This document shows, in pieces, positions 44,203 to 52,553 of a DNA stretch of 64,000 bases (within the stretch, counting starts at the first letter, position 1; each line of letters begins with the position of its first letter). The stretch is from Nonlabens sp. Ci31. Lineage in GTDB: Bacteria > Bacteroidota > Bacteroidia > Flavobacteriales > Flavobacteriaceae. Both the position numbers and the translations under genes were made by a program. The DNA lies in contig NZ_CP043633.1 of NCBI RefSeq assembly GCF_012974865.1, positions 2,539,501 to 2,603,500 on the forward strand, written 5' to 3'. The notes beneath the pieces are model-generated. The model saw only the letters and a program-made list of their open reading frames with translations. It was not told the origin of the DNA and searched no databases.

Positions 44203-44252
44203 CAAACCTAAAGCAAATTTTAAAGCCAAGAAATACCCTATATGGGGTATTT
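44203..44252 (-). promoter_or_regulatory. Operator and promoter of the beta-barrel gene
   Basis: On the minus strand: TACCCCATATAGGGTA (44234-44249), within a 22 bp palindrome with one mismatch at 44231-44252, a TTG (44227-44229), then TAGGTTTG (44203-44210), a perfect -7 box. The palindrome centre is 31.5 bp from the -7 box. Confidence 0.65.
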
Positions 44253-44281
44253 TATTGTTGATTTGCCTTAAATACAATCAT

Positions 44282-44313
44282 AAAAAAAGCGCTAACCGAG
44301 TGGTTAGCGCTTT
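44282..44313 (-). terminator. Terminator of the M28 peptidase gene
   Basis: A 12 bp stem AAAGCGCTAACC/GGTTAGCGCTTT with a GAGT loop; on the minus strand a T run follows. It resembles the terminator at 43464. Confidence 0.9.
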
Positions 44314-44336
44314 GAGTTTTATAAAAGAATGGCTAC

Positions 44337-45395
44337 TTATTTAAGAGCTGGACGCTTGTCTGCATTTGCTAAATCCCATGCGGTAGCAAATATCAATTTT
44401 ATTCTTCTCTGGTACAATTCGTATTCAATTTTGTCTGGCGTGTCAGTAGCCTTGTGGTAGTCTTCATGAACTCCGTTGAAATAGAAAATTACAGGAACAT
44501 TGTTTTTGGCAAAATTGTAATGATCACTGCGGTAGTAAAAACGGTTGGGATCATCTTTACCATTATAAGTATAGTCCAACCTCATATTGACAGATTTTTT
44601 ATTTGCTGCTTCAGAGATGTCATGTAAATCCTGAGAAAGCATATCGCTACCTATCAGATAAACATAGTCTGGGTTATCTTTTTGAGCAGGGTCTATACGA
44701 CCTATCATGTCTATATTAAGGTCCGCTATGGTATTTTCCATAGGGTAGACGGGGTTATTAGCATAATAATTACTTCCCTTAAGGCCTATCTCCTCTCCAG
44801 TAACATGTAGAAAGAGTATGGATCTTCTTGGTCCATAACCGTCATTTACCGCTTGTTTAAAAGCTTCTGCTATTTCTAGAAGTGCAATAGTACCACTGCC
44901 GTCGTCATCAGCTCCATTGAAAACTTCTCCATCTTCCATACCAACGTGATCTAAGTGGGCAGAAATGACTAAAACTTCATCAGGAAATTCTCTACCTTCT
45001 ATATAAGCCAACACATTCTCAGAGGAAAGTTCTGGTTTTCCAAAAGCTTTTCCAGGAACTACTTGAAAATACTTTCCGTAAGGAGCGCCACCAGGAACCC
45101 CCATTTTTTTGTATTGATCTCTTAAATAATTAACGGCTCTTTTTTGTCCTGGACTTCCTGTATAACGGCCTTCCATCTCATCACTGGCATAATAATAGAG
45201 TTGTTCCTTTAATTCTTCTACAGTAATGGTATTTGCATAGTCCATTACCTTTACTTCAGAATAATCTAGTACTGACTTACTAGAGGTAGCTTCAGTAGCA
45301 TCTTTACTTGGTTTACCATCTTTACCTTTCATGCCTTTACATCCTATAAGTAGGGATAGGGACACAGTTGTAATTATTATGTATTTAAAGTTCAC
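44337..45395 (-). CDS. M28 family zinc peptidase, lipoprotein
   Basis: A 352-residue lipoprotein with a signal ending LIGC. The M28 aminopeptidase core has metal ligands in VISAHLDHVG, NGADDDGSGT, HVTGEEIGLKGS, LNIDMIGR and the last His in DYHKATDTPDK. It is probably a periplasmic aminopeptidase or related amide hydrolase. The start codon is GTG. The gene lies downstream of the CarboxypepD_reg gene and has a strong terminator. Confidence 0.9.
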   Translation of the reverse strand: MNFKYIIITTVSLSLLIGCKGMKGKDGKPSKDATEATSSKSVLDYSEVKVMDYANTITVEELKEQLYYYASDEMEGRYTGSPGQKRAVNYLRDQYKKMGVPGGAPYGKYFQVVPGKAFGKPELSSENVLAYIEGREFPDEVLVISAHLDHVGMEDGEVFNGADDDGSGTIALLEIAEAFKQAVNDGYGPRRSILFLHVTGEEIGLKGSNYYANNPVYPMENTIADLNIDMIGRIDPAQKDNPDYVYLIGSDMLSQDLHDISEAANKKSVNMRLDYTYNGKDDPNRFYYRSDHYNFAKNNVPVIFYFNGVHEDYHKATDTPDKIEYELYQRRIKLIFATAWDLANADKRPALK

Positions 45396-45412
45396 TGATT
45401 AATTATTTTAAG

Positions 45413-46225
45413 TTATTTTTTTTCTTTAGAGGCTTTCAAAACTTTGTATTCCTCGTAGCACTCACTTATGGCATCTAGAATTTGCAAATCGTTTGCGGTG
45501 TCAATAAATTGTTTAGAATATTGACAGTTTCTTAAAATCGCATCAATATCCACTTTGTCTAGTTGCAGCAAATTCATGAGTGTTTCTCGATCGTATTTGC
45601 TTTGTAATATGTTTCTAATTTCATCTTGCTCTTTTACTTGACGTAATTTACGCATGGATTTCCCCTTTTTACCAAAGGTATTGTAAAGAAAATCTGCTGG
45701 ATTAAAAACACTTTCCAGTACTTGCGTGATCGCACCTGGTTCACTGTCACCAGCTTCATAGCCTTTAGGTAAACCACTTATTTTATACCTTCTTGTAGCA
45801 TAAATAGGTGCACGTTTTGCGTCAATCTCTAGAAAACCTGTTAAGGAAGTTTCTGTTACGGTAACTTCATCTAATGCAATTCCTTTTTCTGTCATGGAGA
45901 TCGTGACATCGCCAAATTTAAGCCAGTCCTCAGTAACTCTTACATTGATAGTTTCAAAACCTAAGTAAGATAAATAAAGTGTATCGTTTACTTTGGCAGC
46001 AATTTTAAAGAGACCTTCTCTAGTTGATGCAGTTCCTTTTATCTGGTTAAGATTCAAAATATTGACATTTTCTAAAATAGAATTGTCTTTGGCGTTGAGG
46101 ACTTTACCTTTTACAATGCTGGCAACAGTCTCGGCTTTTTTTGTTGTTTCCTTTTCGTCCTGAGCATTACCTAATGTAATACAAAAGAAAAAAAACAGTA
46201 GGGTGGTGTAGTAATGTAATTTCAT
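45413..46225 (-). CDS. Carboxypeptidase-like regulatory-domain secreted protein
   Basis: A 270-residue protein with a signal peptide ending LGNAQ and an N-terminal CarboxypepD_reg-like/beta-sandwich domain (about 36-120; VKGKVLNAKDN, LSYLGFETINV) as found at the start of TonB-dependent receptors. It has no plug or barrel; the remaining 140 residues are helical and charged. Such proteins are abundant in Flavobacteriaceae and of unknown role. It is upstream of and co-oriented with the M28 gene. Confidence 0.8.
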   Translation of the reverse strand: MKLHYYTTLLFFFFCITLGNAQDEKETTKKAETVASIVKGKVLNAKDNSILENVNILNLNQIKGTASTREGLFKIAAKVNDTLYLSYLGFETINVRVTEDWLKFGDVTISMTEKGIALDEVTVTETSLTGFLEIDAKRAPIYATRRYKISGLPKGYEAGDSEPGAITQVLESVFNPADFLYNTFGKKGKSMRKLRQVKEQDEIRNILQSKYDRETLMNLLQLDKVDIDAILRNCQYSKQFIDTANDLQILDAISECYEEYKVLKASKEKK

Positions 46226-46275
46226 ATGAGCATATAAAAATAAGCTAAAGCACTTATTTATTAGGGTTTTATTAT

Positions 46276-46854
46276 TTAATTAACTTCTTTCAAATAGTCA
46301 ATTAGCTTGAGCAATGCCTTTGCTCTATGGCTTATAGCGCCTTTTTCTGTCAGAGACATTTCGGCAAAGGATTTATCAAAACCGTATGGCTGGAATATGG
46401 GATCATACCCAAATCCCTTACCACCTTTTTTTTCTTTTAAAATACTTCCTTCACAAACTCCTTCAAATAAGGTCTGACTATGGTTCAAATCTAACGCAAT
46501 AGCCGTAACAAAACGTGCAACCCTATGGTTATTGTTTGTTAACTTTTCTAATAGCAAATTCATATTGTCCTCACTATTCTTTTGTTCACCCGCATATCTC
46601 GCACTATAAACTCCTGGTTCACCGTTTAAAGCATCTACCAGAAGGCCCGTGTCGTCAGCAAAGATGGGCAAATCAAACTGATTTTTTAAAAACTCTACTT
46701 TTTGAATAGCATTTCCAGAAATGCTGCCAGAAGTTTCTGGTATGTCTTCATCAAAATCCAAATCTTTTAGACTTATCAAATTGATATGAGAAGGCATCAA
46801 AGCTTGCACCTCTATTAGCTTATTCTGGTTATGTGTGGCAAAAATAATTTCCAT
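46276..46854 (-). CDS. rdgB: XTP/dITP diphosphatase (RdgB/HAM1)
   Basis: A 192-residue house-cleaning pyrophosphatase. It has FATHNQNK at the N-terminus, FADDTGLLVDALNGEPGVYSAR and GYDPIFQP, the standard nucleotide and metal-binding motifs. It hydrolyses non-canonical purine nucleoside triphosphates. Length is as expected. The gene starts 2 bp after the esterase gene. Confidence 0.93.
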   Translation of the reverse strand: MEIIFATHNQNKLIEVQALMPSHINLISLKDLDFDEDIPETSGSISGNAIQKVEFLKNQFDLPIFADDTGLLVDALNGEPGVYSARYAGEQKNSEDNMNLLLEKLTNNNHRVARFVTAIALDLNHSQTLFEGVCEGSILKEKKGGKGFGYDPIFQPYGFDKSFAEMSLTEKGAISHRAKALLKLIDYLKEVN

Positions 46855-46856
46855 AG

Positions 46857-47501
46857 TTATAAGGTTTTAGAGATTTCTTTAATAAACGGTACGTGAACCA
46901 CATGTTTTATTTCAGGTCTATACAACTCACAATCTGTACCAAAAAGAAGTTCTATTTTTTCTTTTTCACTTTTTATAATAGCATCATTTGAATATTCATC
47001 TTTTGTTCCAGCGATGTGTATAAACCTAGAACAGTACTTTTTAAAATGTAAACCGTCCTTTGATGTCAGCTCCTTAGGAATACTGCCACTGTGCATCAGG
47101 AGTGCTTTGATAGGGTGGTAGTAGTTTTTTAAAAATCGCGTAGCAATGGATACTCCTTGTGAGTAACCGAACAAAACCATACGTGAATCTCCTATTATAT
47201 CTTCAGCAACTAGGGCTTTTTGTATATAGTTCAAATTATTGTTCATTTCTTGAGCGGTATCCACCTTTGTGAGCCAACAAGCACCTACATGTTTAAAGTC
47301 AGATCCTATATATGATTTTGATGGTGCTTGAAGAACGATTACATAGTTGTCCTGAGCATTAAGACCTTCAAAATAGCGCTTGAAATAAGCAGATAAATAC
47401 CCTAATCCATGAAAGCAAATCCATATATTCTTCGTCTTTTCTGTGAGTTTAAAAAGTGTCTCGTAGGAATTAGTATGTGTATAGGAAACTGTTTTCACCA
47501 T
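46857..47501 (-). CDS. Alpha/beta-hydrolase (serine esterase-like)
   Basis: A 214-residue hydrolase fold with oxyanion strand FHGLGYLSAYF, nucleophile elbow GYSQGVSIATR (Ser in GxSxG), a late acidic residue in AGTKDEYS and the final His in KHVVHVPF. It belongs to the phospholipase/carboxylesterase group. Substrate unknown. It precedes rdgB by 2 bp; the two may be co-transcribed. Confidence 0.82.
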   Translation of the reverse strand: MVKTVSYTHTNSYETLFKLTEKTKNIWICFHGLGYLSAYFKRYFEGLNAQDNYVIVLQAPSKSYIGSDFKHVGACWLTKVDTAQEMNNNLNYIQKALVAEDIIGDSRMVLFGYSQGVSIATRFLKNYYHPIKALLMHSGSIPKELTSKDGLHFKKYCSRFIHIAGTKDEYSNDAIIKSEKEKIELLFGTDCELYRPEIKHVVHVPFIKEISKTL

Positions 47502-47684
47502 TATGGTACTTTTTATCTTTTGAATTTATGGAAATAAAATGTTTTTCCTTTCTATGTCTTGATCATAAGCAACTCTTACTAAAACTTATGTTTTATGTTC
47601 TTATTTATATAAATAATCTACCGCTGTAGACCTCTTCTTTTTCAGGAAATTCAAACAATAAACTAGTATTCTTTAGCTATGACT

Positions 47685-47692
47685 TATTTTTG
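47685..47692 (+). promoter_or_regulatory. -7 element of the men thioesterase gene
   Basis: TATTTTTG, 8 bp before the ATG. It implies a very short leader of about 4-5 nt. Confidence 0.5.
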
Positions 47693-47700
47693 GTAAAGAT

Positions 47701-48114
47701 ATGGACAAAGAAAAGATACTACAGCGTTGTAATGCTATTTGCCGCAATACGCTAATGGACACCCTAGATATTGAGTTTGTAAACGTAGGAGAAGATTTCT
47801 TAACTGCTCGAATGCCGGTTACATCAAAAGTGCATCAACCAGATGGAGTGCTTCATGGAGGAGCTAGTGTCGCTCTTGCCGAGTCGGTAGGTAGTGCAGC
47901 GAGTTATTTGTTTTTAGACACAGATAATTTTGCCATTCGCGGTTTAGAAATTAGCGCCAATCACACCCGGTCTAAAAAGGACGGACACGTTTTTGCAACG
48001 GCTCGTTTCTTGCACAAAGGGAGGACGACTCAACTTTGGGAAATCAGAATTACAGATGAAGAAAACAAGCTCATTTCTATCTGTAAATTGACGACTATCG
48101 CTTTGAAAAAATAA
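47701..48114 (+). CDS. menI: Hotdog thioesterase, probable DHNA-CoA thioesterase
   Basis: A 137-residue 4HBT-type hotdog protein with the catalytic HGGASVALAESVGSAAS. Placement directly upstream of menF (30 bp) and near menD makes DHNA-CoA hydrolysis in the menaquinone pathway the likely role; the family also includes PaaI-type thioesterases, so the assignment is contextual. Confidence 0.75.
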   Translation: MDKEKILQRCNAICRNTLMDTLDIEFVNVGEDFLTARMPVTSKVHQPDGVLHGGASVALAESVGSAASYLFLDTDNFAIRGLEISANHTRSKKDGHVFATARFLHKGRTTQLWEIRITDEENKLISICKLTTIALKK

Positions 48115-48144
48115 CTCATTATTTAACCTTTATTTCTATACCGT

Positions 48145-49188
48145 TTGCGCAAAAACTTACTCCCATACCTGGCTGATTTATTGAAAAAAAAACTACCATT
48201 CTTATTACTGAGAACTGCAAACGATAGCCATGTGCGCGTTCTCTCACAGCGAGATCAAAAATGGCATAAAACAGTACCTGACAACATGACTTATGGTGTT
48301 TTTTGCAAATTTCAAAATTCAGAAGATCAGGTGTTCATATATGCTGAGGAAGATGAAAGCTTCACTATTGAAAAACGTCAACTTAAGGTCGTAGAGCAAA
48401 TGAACACCACTTATCTAGTTGATGAAGTGGAGCAAAATCGTTATGTGAAACTCATTGAAAAAGCCGTAAGTATGCTGAAAGAAACTAGTATGAAAAAGGT
48501 GGTTCTTTCGCGCAAACAAAGCTTTCCTAAAAAAGCCTCTGATTTAGAAATTCTTTCCAATTTATTAGATCAATATACAGAAGCTAATTGCTACTTTTTT
48601 TATCATCCTAAAGTAGGAAAATGGATGGGTGCTACACCAGAAATATTGGTTCGTGTAAAAGAGGGAAAACTACAAACGATGTCACTTGCTGGAACAGCTC
48701 TTTATAAAGAATATGAAGTACATGAATGGGGTAAAAAAGAAATTGAAGAACAAGAATTGGTTACTGAATTTATCATCCATAACCTCCATAAAAATGGAGC
48801 GCTTGACATTCAAAAATCAGAAGTAAAAACGGTTCAAGCAGGAAGTCTAATTCATTTAAGTACTGATATTACTGCTTCTATAGCTATGGATGATAAAAGT
48901 AATTTTATTCATGCTTTACATCCTACACCTGCAGTTTGTGGGATTCCTAGGAATCAAGCATTGGAATTTATTCTGCAGAATGAAAACTATGACCGTTCCT
49001 TCTATACGGGATATTTAGGTATGGTAGACCAAAACACGGCAAACTACTTTGTGAATTTAAGATGCATGCAACTTTATGATCAGGAGGTAGACATTTATGT
49101 AGGCGGGGGAATTACCGCTTTAAGCGATCCCAAAGCAGAATATGAGGAGACCATGAATAAACTGCTTACTATGAAAAAGGTATTGTAA
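48145..49188 (+). CDS. menF: Isochorismate synthase
   Basis: A 347-residue chorismate-utilizing enzyme with MKKVVLSRK, YFFYHPKVGKWMGATPEILVRV, the SLAGTA block, HPTPAVCGIPR and the C-terminal YVGGGITALSDPKAEYEE containing metal-binding Glu. It converts chorismate to isochorismate, the first step to menaquinone. The start is TTG at 48145: an in-frame TAA lies seven codons upstream and no ATG fits the N-terminus. The native VLSRK motif coincidentally resembles the palindrome peptide. Confidence 0.88.
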   Translation: MRKNLLPYLADLLKKKLPFLLLRTANDSHVRVLSQRDQKWHKTVPDNMTYGVFCKFQNSEDQVFIYAEEDESFTIEKRQLKVVEQMNTTYLVDEVEQNRYVKLIEKAVSMLKETSMKKVVLSRKQSFPKKASDLEILSNLLDQYTEANCYFFYHPKVGKWMGATPEILVRVKEGKLQTMSLAGTALYKEYEVHEWGKKEIEEQELVTEFIIHNLHKNGALDIQKSEVKTVQAGSLIHLSTDITASIAMDDKSNFIHALHPTPAVCGIPRNQALEFILQNENYDRSFYTGYLGMVDQNTANYFVNLRCMQLYDQEVDIYVGGGITALSDPKAEYEETMNKLLTMKKVL

Positions 49189-49194
49189 AATCGA

Positions 49195-49407
49195 TTAAAG
49201 AATGCTTCTAAAAGCAGTACGTAATAAGGTAGTTTTAAATCCTACGGATTGTCCTCGCTCATTGTTGTTCTCATTCCATGATTTCATATAATTAGAACAT
49301 CTTCTTATCCCAGATTTTATAAATAAAGCAGATTGGTACAATCCTACAAACGAATAAAAAATAAGATATTTAAATAGGATCATAGATGGAGCTGCTTTTA
49401 TTTTCAT
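49195..49407 (-). CDS. Unrecognized 70-residue ORF
   Basis: A basic ORF starting MKIKAAPSMILFKYL with one hydrophobic segment (about 8-30) and a hydrophilic end (YMKSWNENNNERGQS). I recognize no family. It is 6 bp from menF, tail to tail. A possible remnant frame lies just upstream on the same strand (49418-49597). It could be real, a fragment, or a spurious ORF. Confidence 0.3.
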   Translation of the reverse strand: MKIKAAPSMILFKYLIFYSFVGLYQSALFIKSGIRRCSNYMKSWNENNNERGQSVGFKTTLLRTAFRSIL

Positions 49408-49417
49408 TTAAATATCG

Positions 49418-49597
49418 TTATAATATTTCAAATAAACTATTCTGATTTTCTAAATTTAGGGTTAAGTTTTTTAAAAGTGGGATAAACAGGATGAAATGCG
49501 CATTTGAATAGTCAAGTAGTTCGTTAAGGCCTTCTTTGTCTCTAACATCACTTGGTTTTTTCGTTCGACAGTGGACGTTAGAAACTTTAGAAATCGG
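49418..49597 (-). pseudogene. Open frame without start codon, possible gene remnant
   Basis: A 59-codon frame on the minus strand bounded by stops, without ATG, that reads like protein (KKPSDVRDKEGLNELLDY near its middle). It lies just upstream of the 49195 ORF in the same direction. I take it as a possible decayed gene; identity unknown. Confidence 0.25.
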
Positions 49598-49915
49598 TTA
49601 TTCTTATTGCACGACTATTTAAAATAGAATGTTTTTAAAATTTATCATGTTTTATTAAGAACTCGATAATAAATTATGAAGTGCTTTTATGATTTATAAT
49701 ACTTATTTTGACAGCTTTTAAAGGTTCGTTCTTCCGTTTTATAGTGCTAACTCTAAGTTAATGAGCGGTATATTCCATTGGAGATATAAAATGGCAAATT
49801 AGAATATCTCATTGGTTAGCTTGCATTTTTTTTATAGAAGTAATGAAGTCTAAAGAATCGTGTTTCCACCGGTTTCTTGATATTTATTCTGTATCGTAAG
49901 AAGCTGTTAAGGAAG
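49598..49915. other. Intergenic stretch upstream of menD, nothing seen
   Basis: AT-rich DNA without ORFs of note, repeats or hairpins, apart from the menD promoter that follows. Confidence 0.5.
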
Positions 49916-49946
49916 TTGGTTACACCGCTTTTCGCGTTTACCTTTG
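49916..49946 (+). promoter_or_regulatory. Promoter of menD
   Basis: TTG (49916-49918), a 20 bp spacer and TACCTTTG (49939-49946): a textbook Bacteroidota promoter. The start ATG at 49953 is only 6 bp further on. The in-frame TTG at 49944 lies within the -7 box and cannot be the start. Confidence 0.7.
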
Positions 49947-49952
49947 TCCTAT

Positions 49953-51623
49953 ATGTATCCAGAAATTCTACATGCGCAACAGGTCATTCTTTTATTCCAA
50001 GAAAGAGGTATTAAGAATATTGTTATTTCTCCGGGTTCTAGAAACGCCCCATTAATTATAGGTTTCTCAGAAAACGATTTTTTTAATTGTTATAGTATTG
50101 TGGATGAGCGTTGTGCAGCTCATGTAGCTCTAGGAATAGCTCAGCAATTACAAGAGCCGGTAGCGGTTCTTTGTACTAGTGGTAGTGCTTTGTTGAATTA
50201 TTATCCAGCAGTTGCCGAAGCTTTTTATTCAGAAATACCTCTTATAGTCCTCAGTGCAGACCGTCCAACACATAAAATAGATATTGGCGATGGTCAGACT
50301 ATAAGGCAACAACATGTGTATGCCAACCATATCTTATACGATACGCAGTTAGAAATTATAAAGTCGCTAGATGATCAAGAAGGTATTGCAACAAATGAGC
50401 GATTGATTAACAAAGCGATCAATACTTCTATTTCACAACATGGACCGGTTCATATCAATATACCTTTTGAAGAACCTTTATACAACAGAGTGGAAGCGGC
50501 TTCACTTCAAGTCAAAGTAATAGACTTGTTAAAAGAGGAGTCCAGTGCTATTCCAGATAGCTTTATAGCGCAATGGAAAACAGCCAAAAGAAAGCTCGTC
50601 ATTCTAGCAACACTTAATCCGCCGGTGTTTAATAAGGAAGATCTAGATGTATTGACCAGTGATCCCAGCGTTCTTGTGATGAGTGAGGTCAGTAGTAATG
50701 TGGTACATGAAAAAGTAATTTGGGGAATTGACACCCTTATTGCTCCTATAGAGAAAGAAGACGATCAGATACGAGATCTTCAACCAGATCTTGTGATCAC
50801 CATAGGGGGTATGATTGTTTCAAAAAAAATCAAACAATACCTGAGACGTTTTGAGACTAAAGTACATTACCATGTAGGGAAACGGCGCGCATATGACACG
50901 TTTTTTAAACTTGCTGGTCATATGAAGGTAAAACCACAAAAATGGGTGCACCAGCTGCCTAAGGATCATATAGAAAGTGATTATCAAAAAAGATGGCTGC
51001 AGCATTTCCATACGTATTTAGTTAAAAGAGAAGATTATTTTGCGCAAATGCCTTGGTCTGACTTTAAAGTATTTGAGTTGGTATTCCCAAGTTTACCAGA
51101 TGCTATTGTCTTGCAGTTAGGAAATAGCAGTACGATCAGGTATGCACAGCTCTTCCAGATGAATGCTACGCATACTGTTTTTTCTAATCGCGGTACCAGT
51201 GGAATTGATGGAAGTACGAGTACGGCTATAGGAGCAGCTATGGCCATCGATCAACCAGTTGTTTTTATTACAGGTGACCTTAGTTTTTTCTACGATTCTA
51301 ATGCATTATGGAACAATTATATTCCTAAAAATTTTAAAATAATCCTTATAAACAATTCGGGTGGTGGAATTTTTAGAATTTTGCCGGGACATAAAGATAC
51401 TAAGGAGTTTGATACTTATTTTGAAACGCAACACCAGCTTACAGCCCAACATCTTTGCAAGATGCACGGTGTGAATTATGAAAGTATTAGTGAGGAGTCC
51501 GCTTTCGCGGAAGCGTGTAAAAAACTATTCTCTCACAATGATCAACCACAAGTATTGGAAATATTTACACCTCGACAGATAAATGATACTGTTCTTCTAG
51601 ATTACTTTAGATTTTTAAAATAG
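49953..51623 (+). CDS. menD: SEPHCHC synthase MenD
   Basis: About 556 residues; thiamine-diphosphate enzyme. The N-terminal binding domain has VISPGSRNAPLI and CTSGSALLNYYPAVAEA; the C-terminal ThDP motif is TGDLSFFYDSNALWNN followed by ILINNSGGGIF. It joins isochorismate and 2-oxoglutarate in menaquinone synthesis. The ATG start at 49953 is set by the promoter position. The palindrome variant encodes AFAEAC near the C-terminus. No strong terminator separates it from the DUF2853 gene 63 bp downstream. Confidence 0.94.
   Translation: MYPEILHAQQVILLFQERGIKNIVISPGSRNAPLIIGFSENDFFNCYSIVDERCAAHVALGIAQQLQEPVAVLCTSGSALLNYYPAVAEAFYSEIPLIVLSADRPTHKIDIGDGQTIRQQHVYANHILYDTQLEIIKSLDDQEGIATNERLINKAINTSISQHGPVHINIPFEEPLYNRVEAASLQVKVIDLLKEESSAIPDSFIAQWKTAKRKLVILATLNPPVFNKEDLDVLTSDPSVLVMSEVSSNVVHEKVIWGIDTLIAPIEKEDDQIRDLQPDLVITIGGMIVSKKIKQYLRRFETKVHYHVGKRRAYDTFFKLAGHMKVKPQKWVHQLPKDHIESDYQKRWLQHFHTYLVKREDYFAQMPWSDFKVFELVFPSLPDAIVLQLGNSSTIRYAQLFQMNATHTVFSNRGTSGIDGSTSTAIGAAMAIDQPVVFITGDLSFFYDSNALWNNYIPKNFKIILINNSGGGIFRILPGHKDTKEFDTYFETQHQLTAQHLCKMHGVNYESISEESAFAEACKKLFSHNDQPQVLEIFTPRQINDTVLLDYFRFLK
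51500..51515. repeat. Dispersed palindrome, variant, in menD
   Basis: CGCTTTCGCGGAAGCG, one base from the consensus, read as AFAEA. Confidence 0.75.
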
Positions 51624-51686
51624 AATTTATTCCCATATCTTTAATGCATACATTTAAATAATAACTTAAAATTTAAGGTAAAGATT

Positions 51687-52022
51687 ATGAGTAAATTTGA
51701 CGAAAGAGTAGAAAAATACATCGCAGCTTATAAGGAAAAAATAGGTGGTCAACTAGATGAAGAATTGCTTAGAAAAGTAGCTAAAGGCTTAGGTCCATCG
51801 ATCTATAATAAAGATGCTGAGACGGTAAGTGCCGAATCTAATGAGATGCAACGCGTAGTGGATAATTATTTAGTAAAGAAATTAGGTCTTTCTGGTGATC
51901 AATTGATGGCGTCTGTAGAAGCTGTTATGGAAAAGTATGGTAAGAGTGAGCGCGCAAAATATCGTGCGATTATTTATTATATGCTTTGCGTACACCACGG
52001 TAAAGAGTCGGTATATAGCTAG
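51687..52022 (+). CDS. DUF2853 family protein
   Basis: A 111-residue helical protein matching the DUF2853 pattern (KFDERVEKYIAAYKEK at the start, LLRKVAKGLGPSIYNKDAE, RYAIIYYML-type end). Cytoplasmic, function unknown. It ends at a strong bidirectional terminator and is probably read from the menD promoter. Confidence 0.8.
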   Translation: MSKFDERVEKYIAAYKEKIGGQLDEELLRKVAKGLGPSIYNKDAETVSAESNEMQRVVDNYLVKKLGLSGDQLMASVEAVMEKYGKSERAKYRAIIYYMLCVHHGKESVYS

Positions 52023-52040
52023 AATTTTTTATGTCATATT

Positions 52041-52078
52041 AAAAACCCCATTTCTGTTTTATAGAGATGGGGTTTTTT
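52041..52078. terminator. Bidirectional terminator after the DUF2853 gene
   Basis: AAAAACCCCAT pairs with ATGGGGTTTTT, extended by inner pairs, with T runs on both strands. Confidence 0.9.
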
Positions 52079-52081
52079 AGT

Positions 52082-52321
52082 TTAGAGAATCAGCAGAATA
52101 GATGGGTTTTCCTTTTTTAAACTACGGAATTCCTTTTTTAAGAAGTCAGAAAGCTTGTTTTGTTCCATACAAATAATTTGAAAATGAGGTGCTGTCCACA
52201 TGTATTTTAAGATTTCTAACCCGCCAAAATCAATTATATCGCAATCTACTAATCCTATTTCTTGTATGGAAGGAGGTAAGTTCTTTATTATAAGTGTGAT
52301 ACCGTCATTACCTATCAGCAT
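52082..52321 (-). CDS. Hypothetical protein, possibly 5'-truncated
   Basis: A 79-residue ORF (MLIGNDGITLIIKNLPPS). The frame is open upstream without a stop to about 52447, adding some 41 protein-like codons (such as ENLRLTKEGTVQ) but no ATG. A frameshift or a non-standard start is likely, so the start given is only the first ATG. No family recognized. It shares the terminator at 52041 with the DUF2853 gene. Confidence 0.45.
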   Translation of the reverse strand: MLIGNDGITLIIKNLPPSIQEIGLVDCDIIDFGGLEILKYMWTAPHFQIICMEQNKLSDFLKKEFRSLKKENPSILLIL

Positions 52322-52553
52322 ATTTTGGCTGAGGCTGAACGATTTAATGAGGTTGGAATTGCTGTTTTTTTCTTCTTCCAGAGTAAGCGCAATTTGTACT
52401 GTACCTTCTTTTGTTAATCTTAAATTTTCAGGTGCACACTTCCATCAAAAGAATTTTGTTCCTTGCTTAGAGCTTTGCTAGACAATTTGCATTTCTCTAT
52501 TCTTTTAAAGATTCAATGAGTTTATAATATATAGGTGTGATTCCGTAAAACAA

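Noticed and set aside
48500-48525. VLSRKQ in MenF resembles the palindrome peptide.
   Set aside because: The DNA (CTTTCGCGCAAAC) lacks the second palindrome arm, and VLSRK is the native conserved motif of isochorismate synthases.
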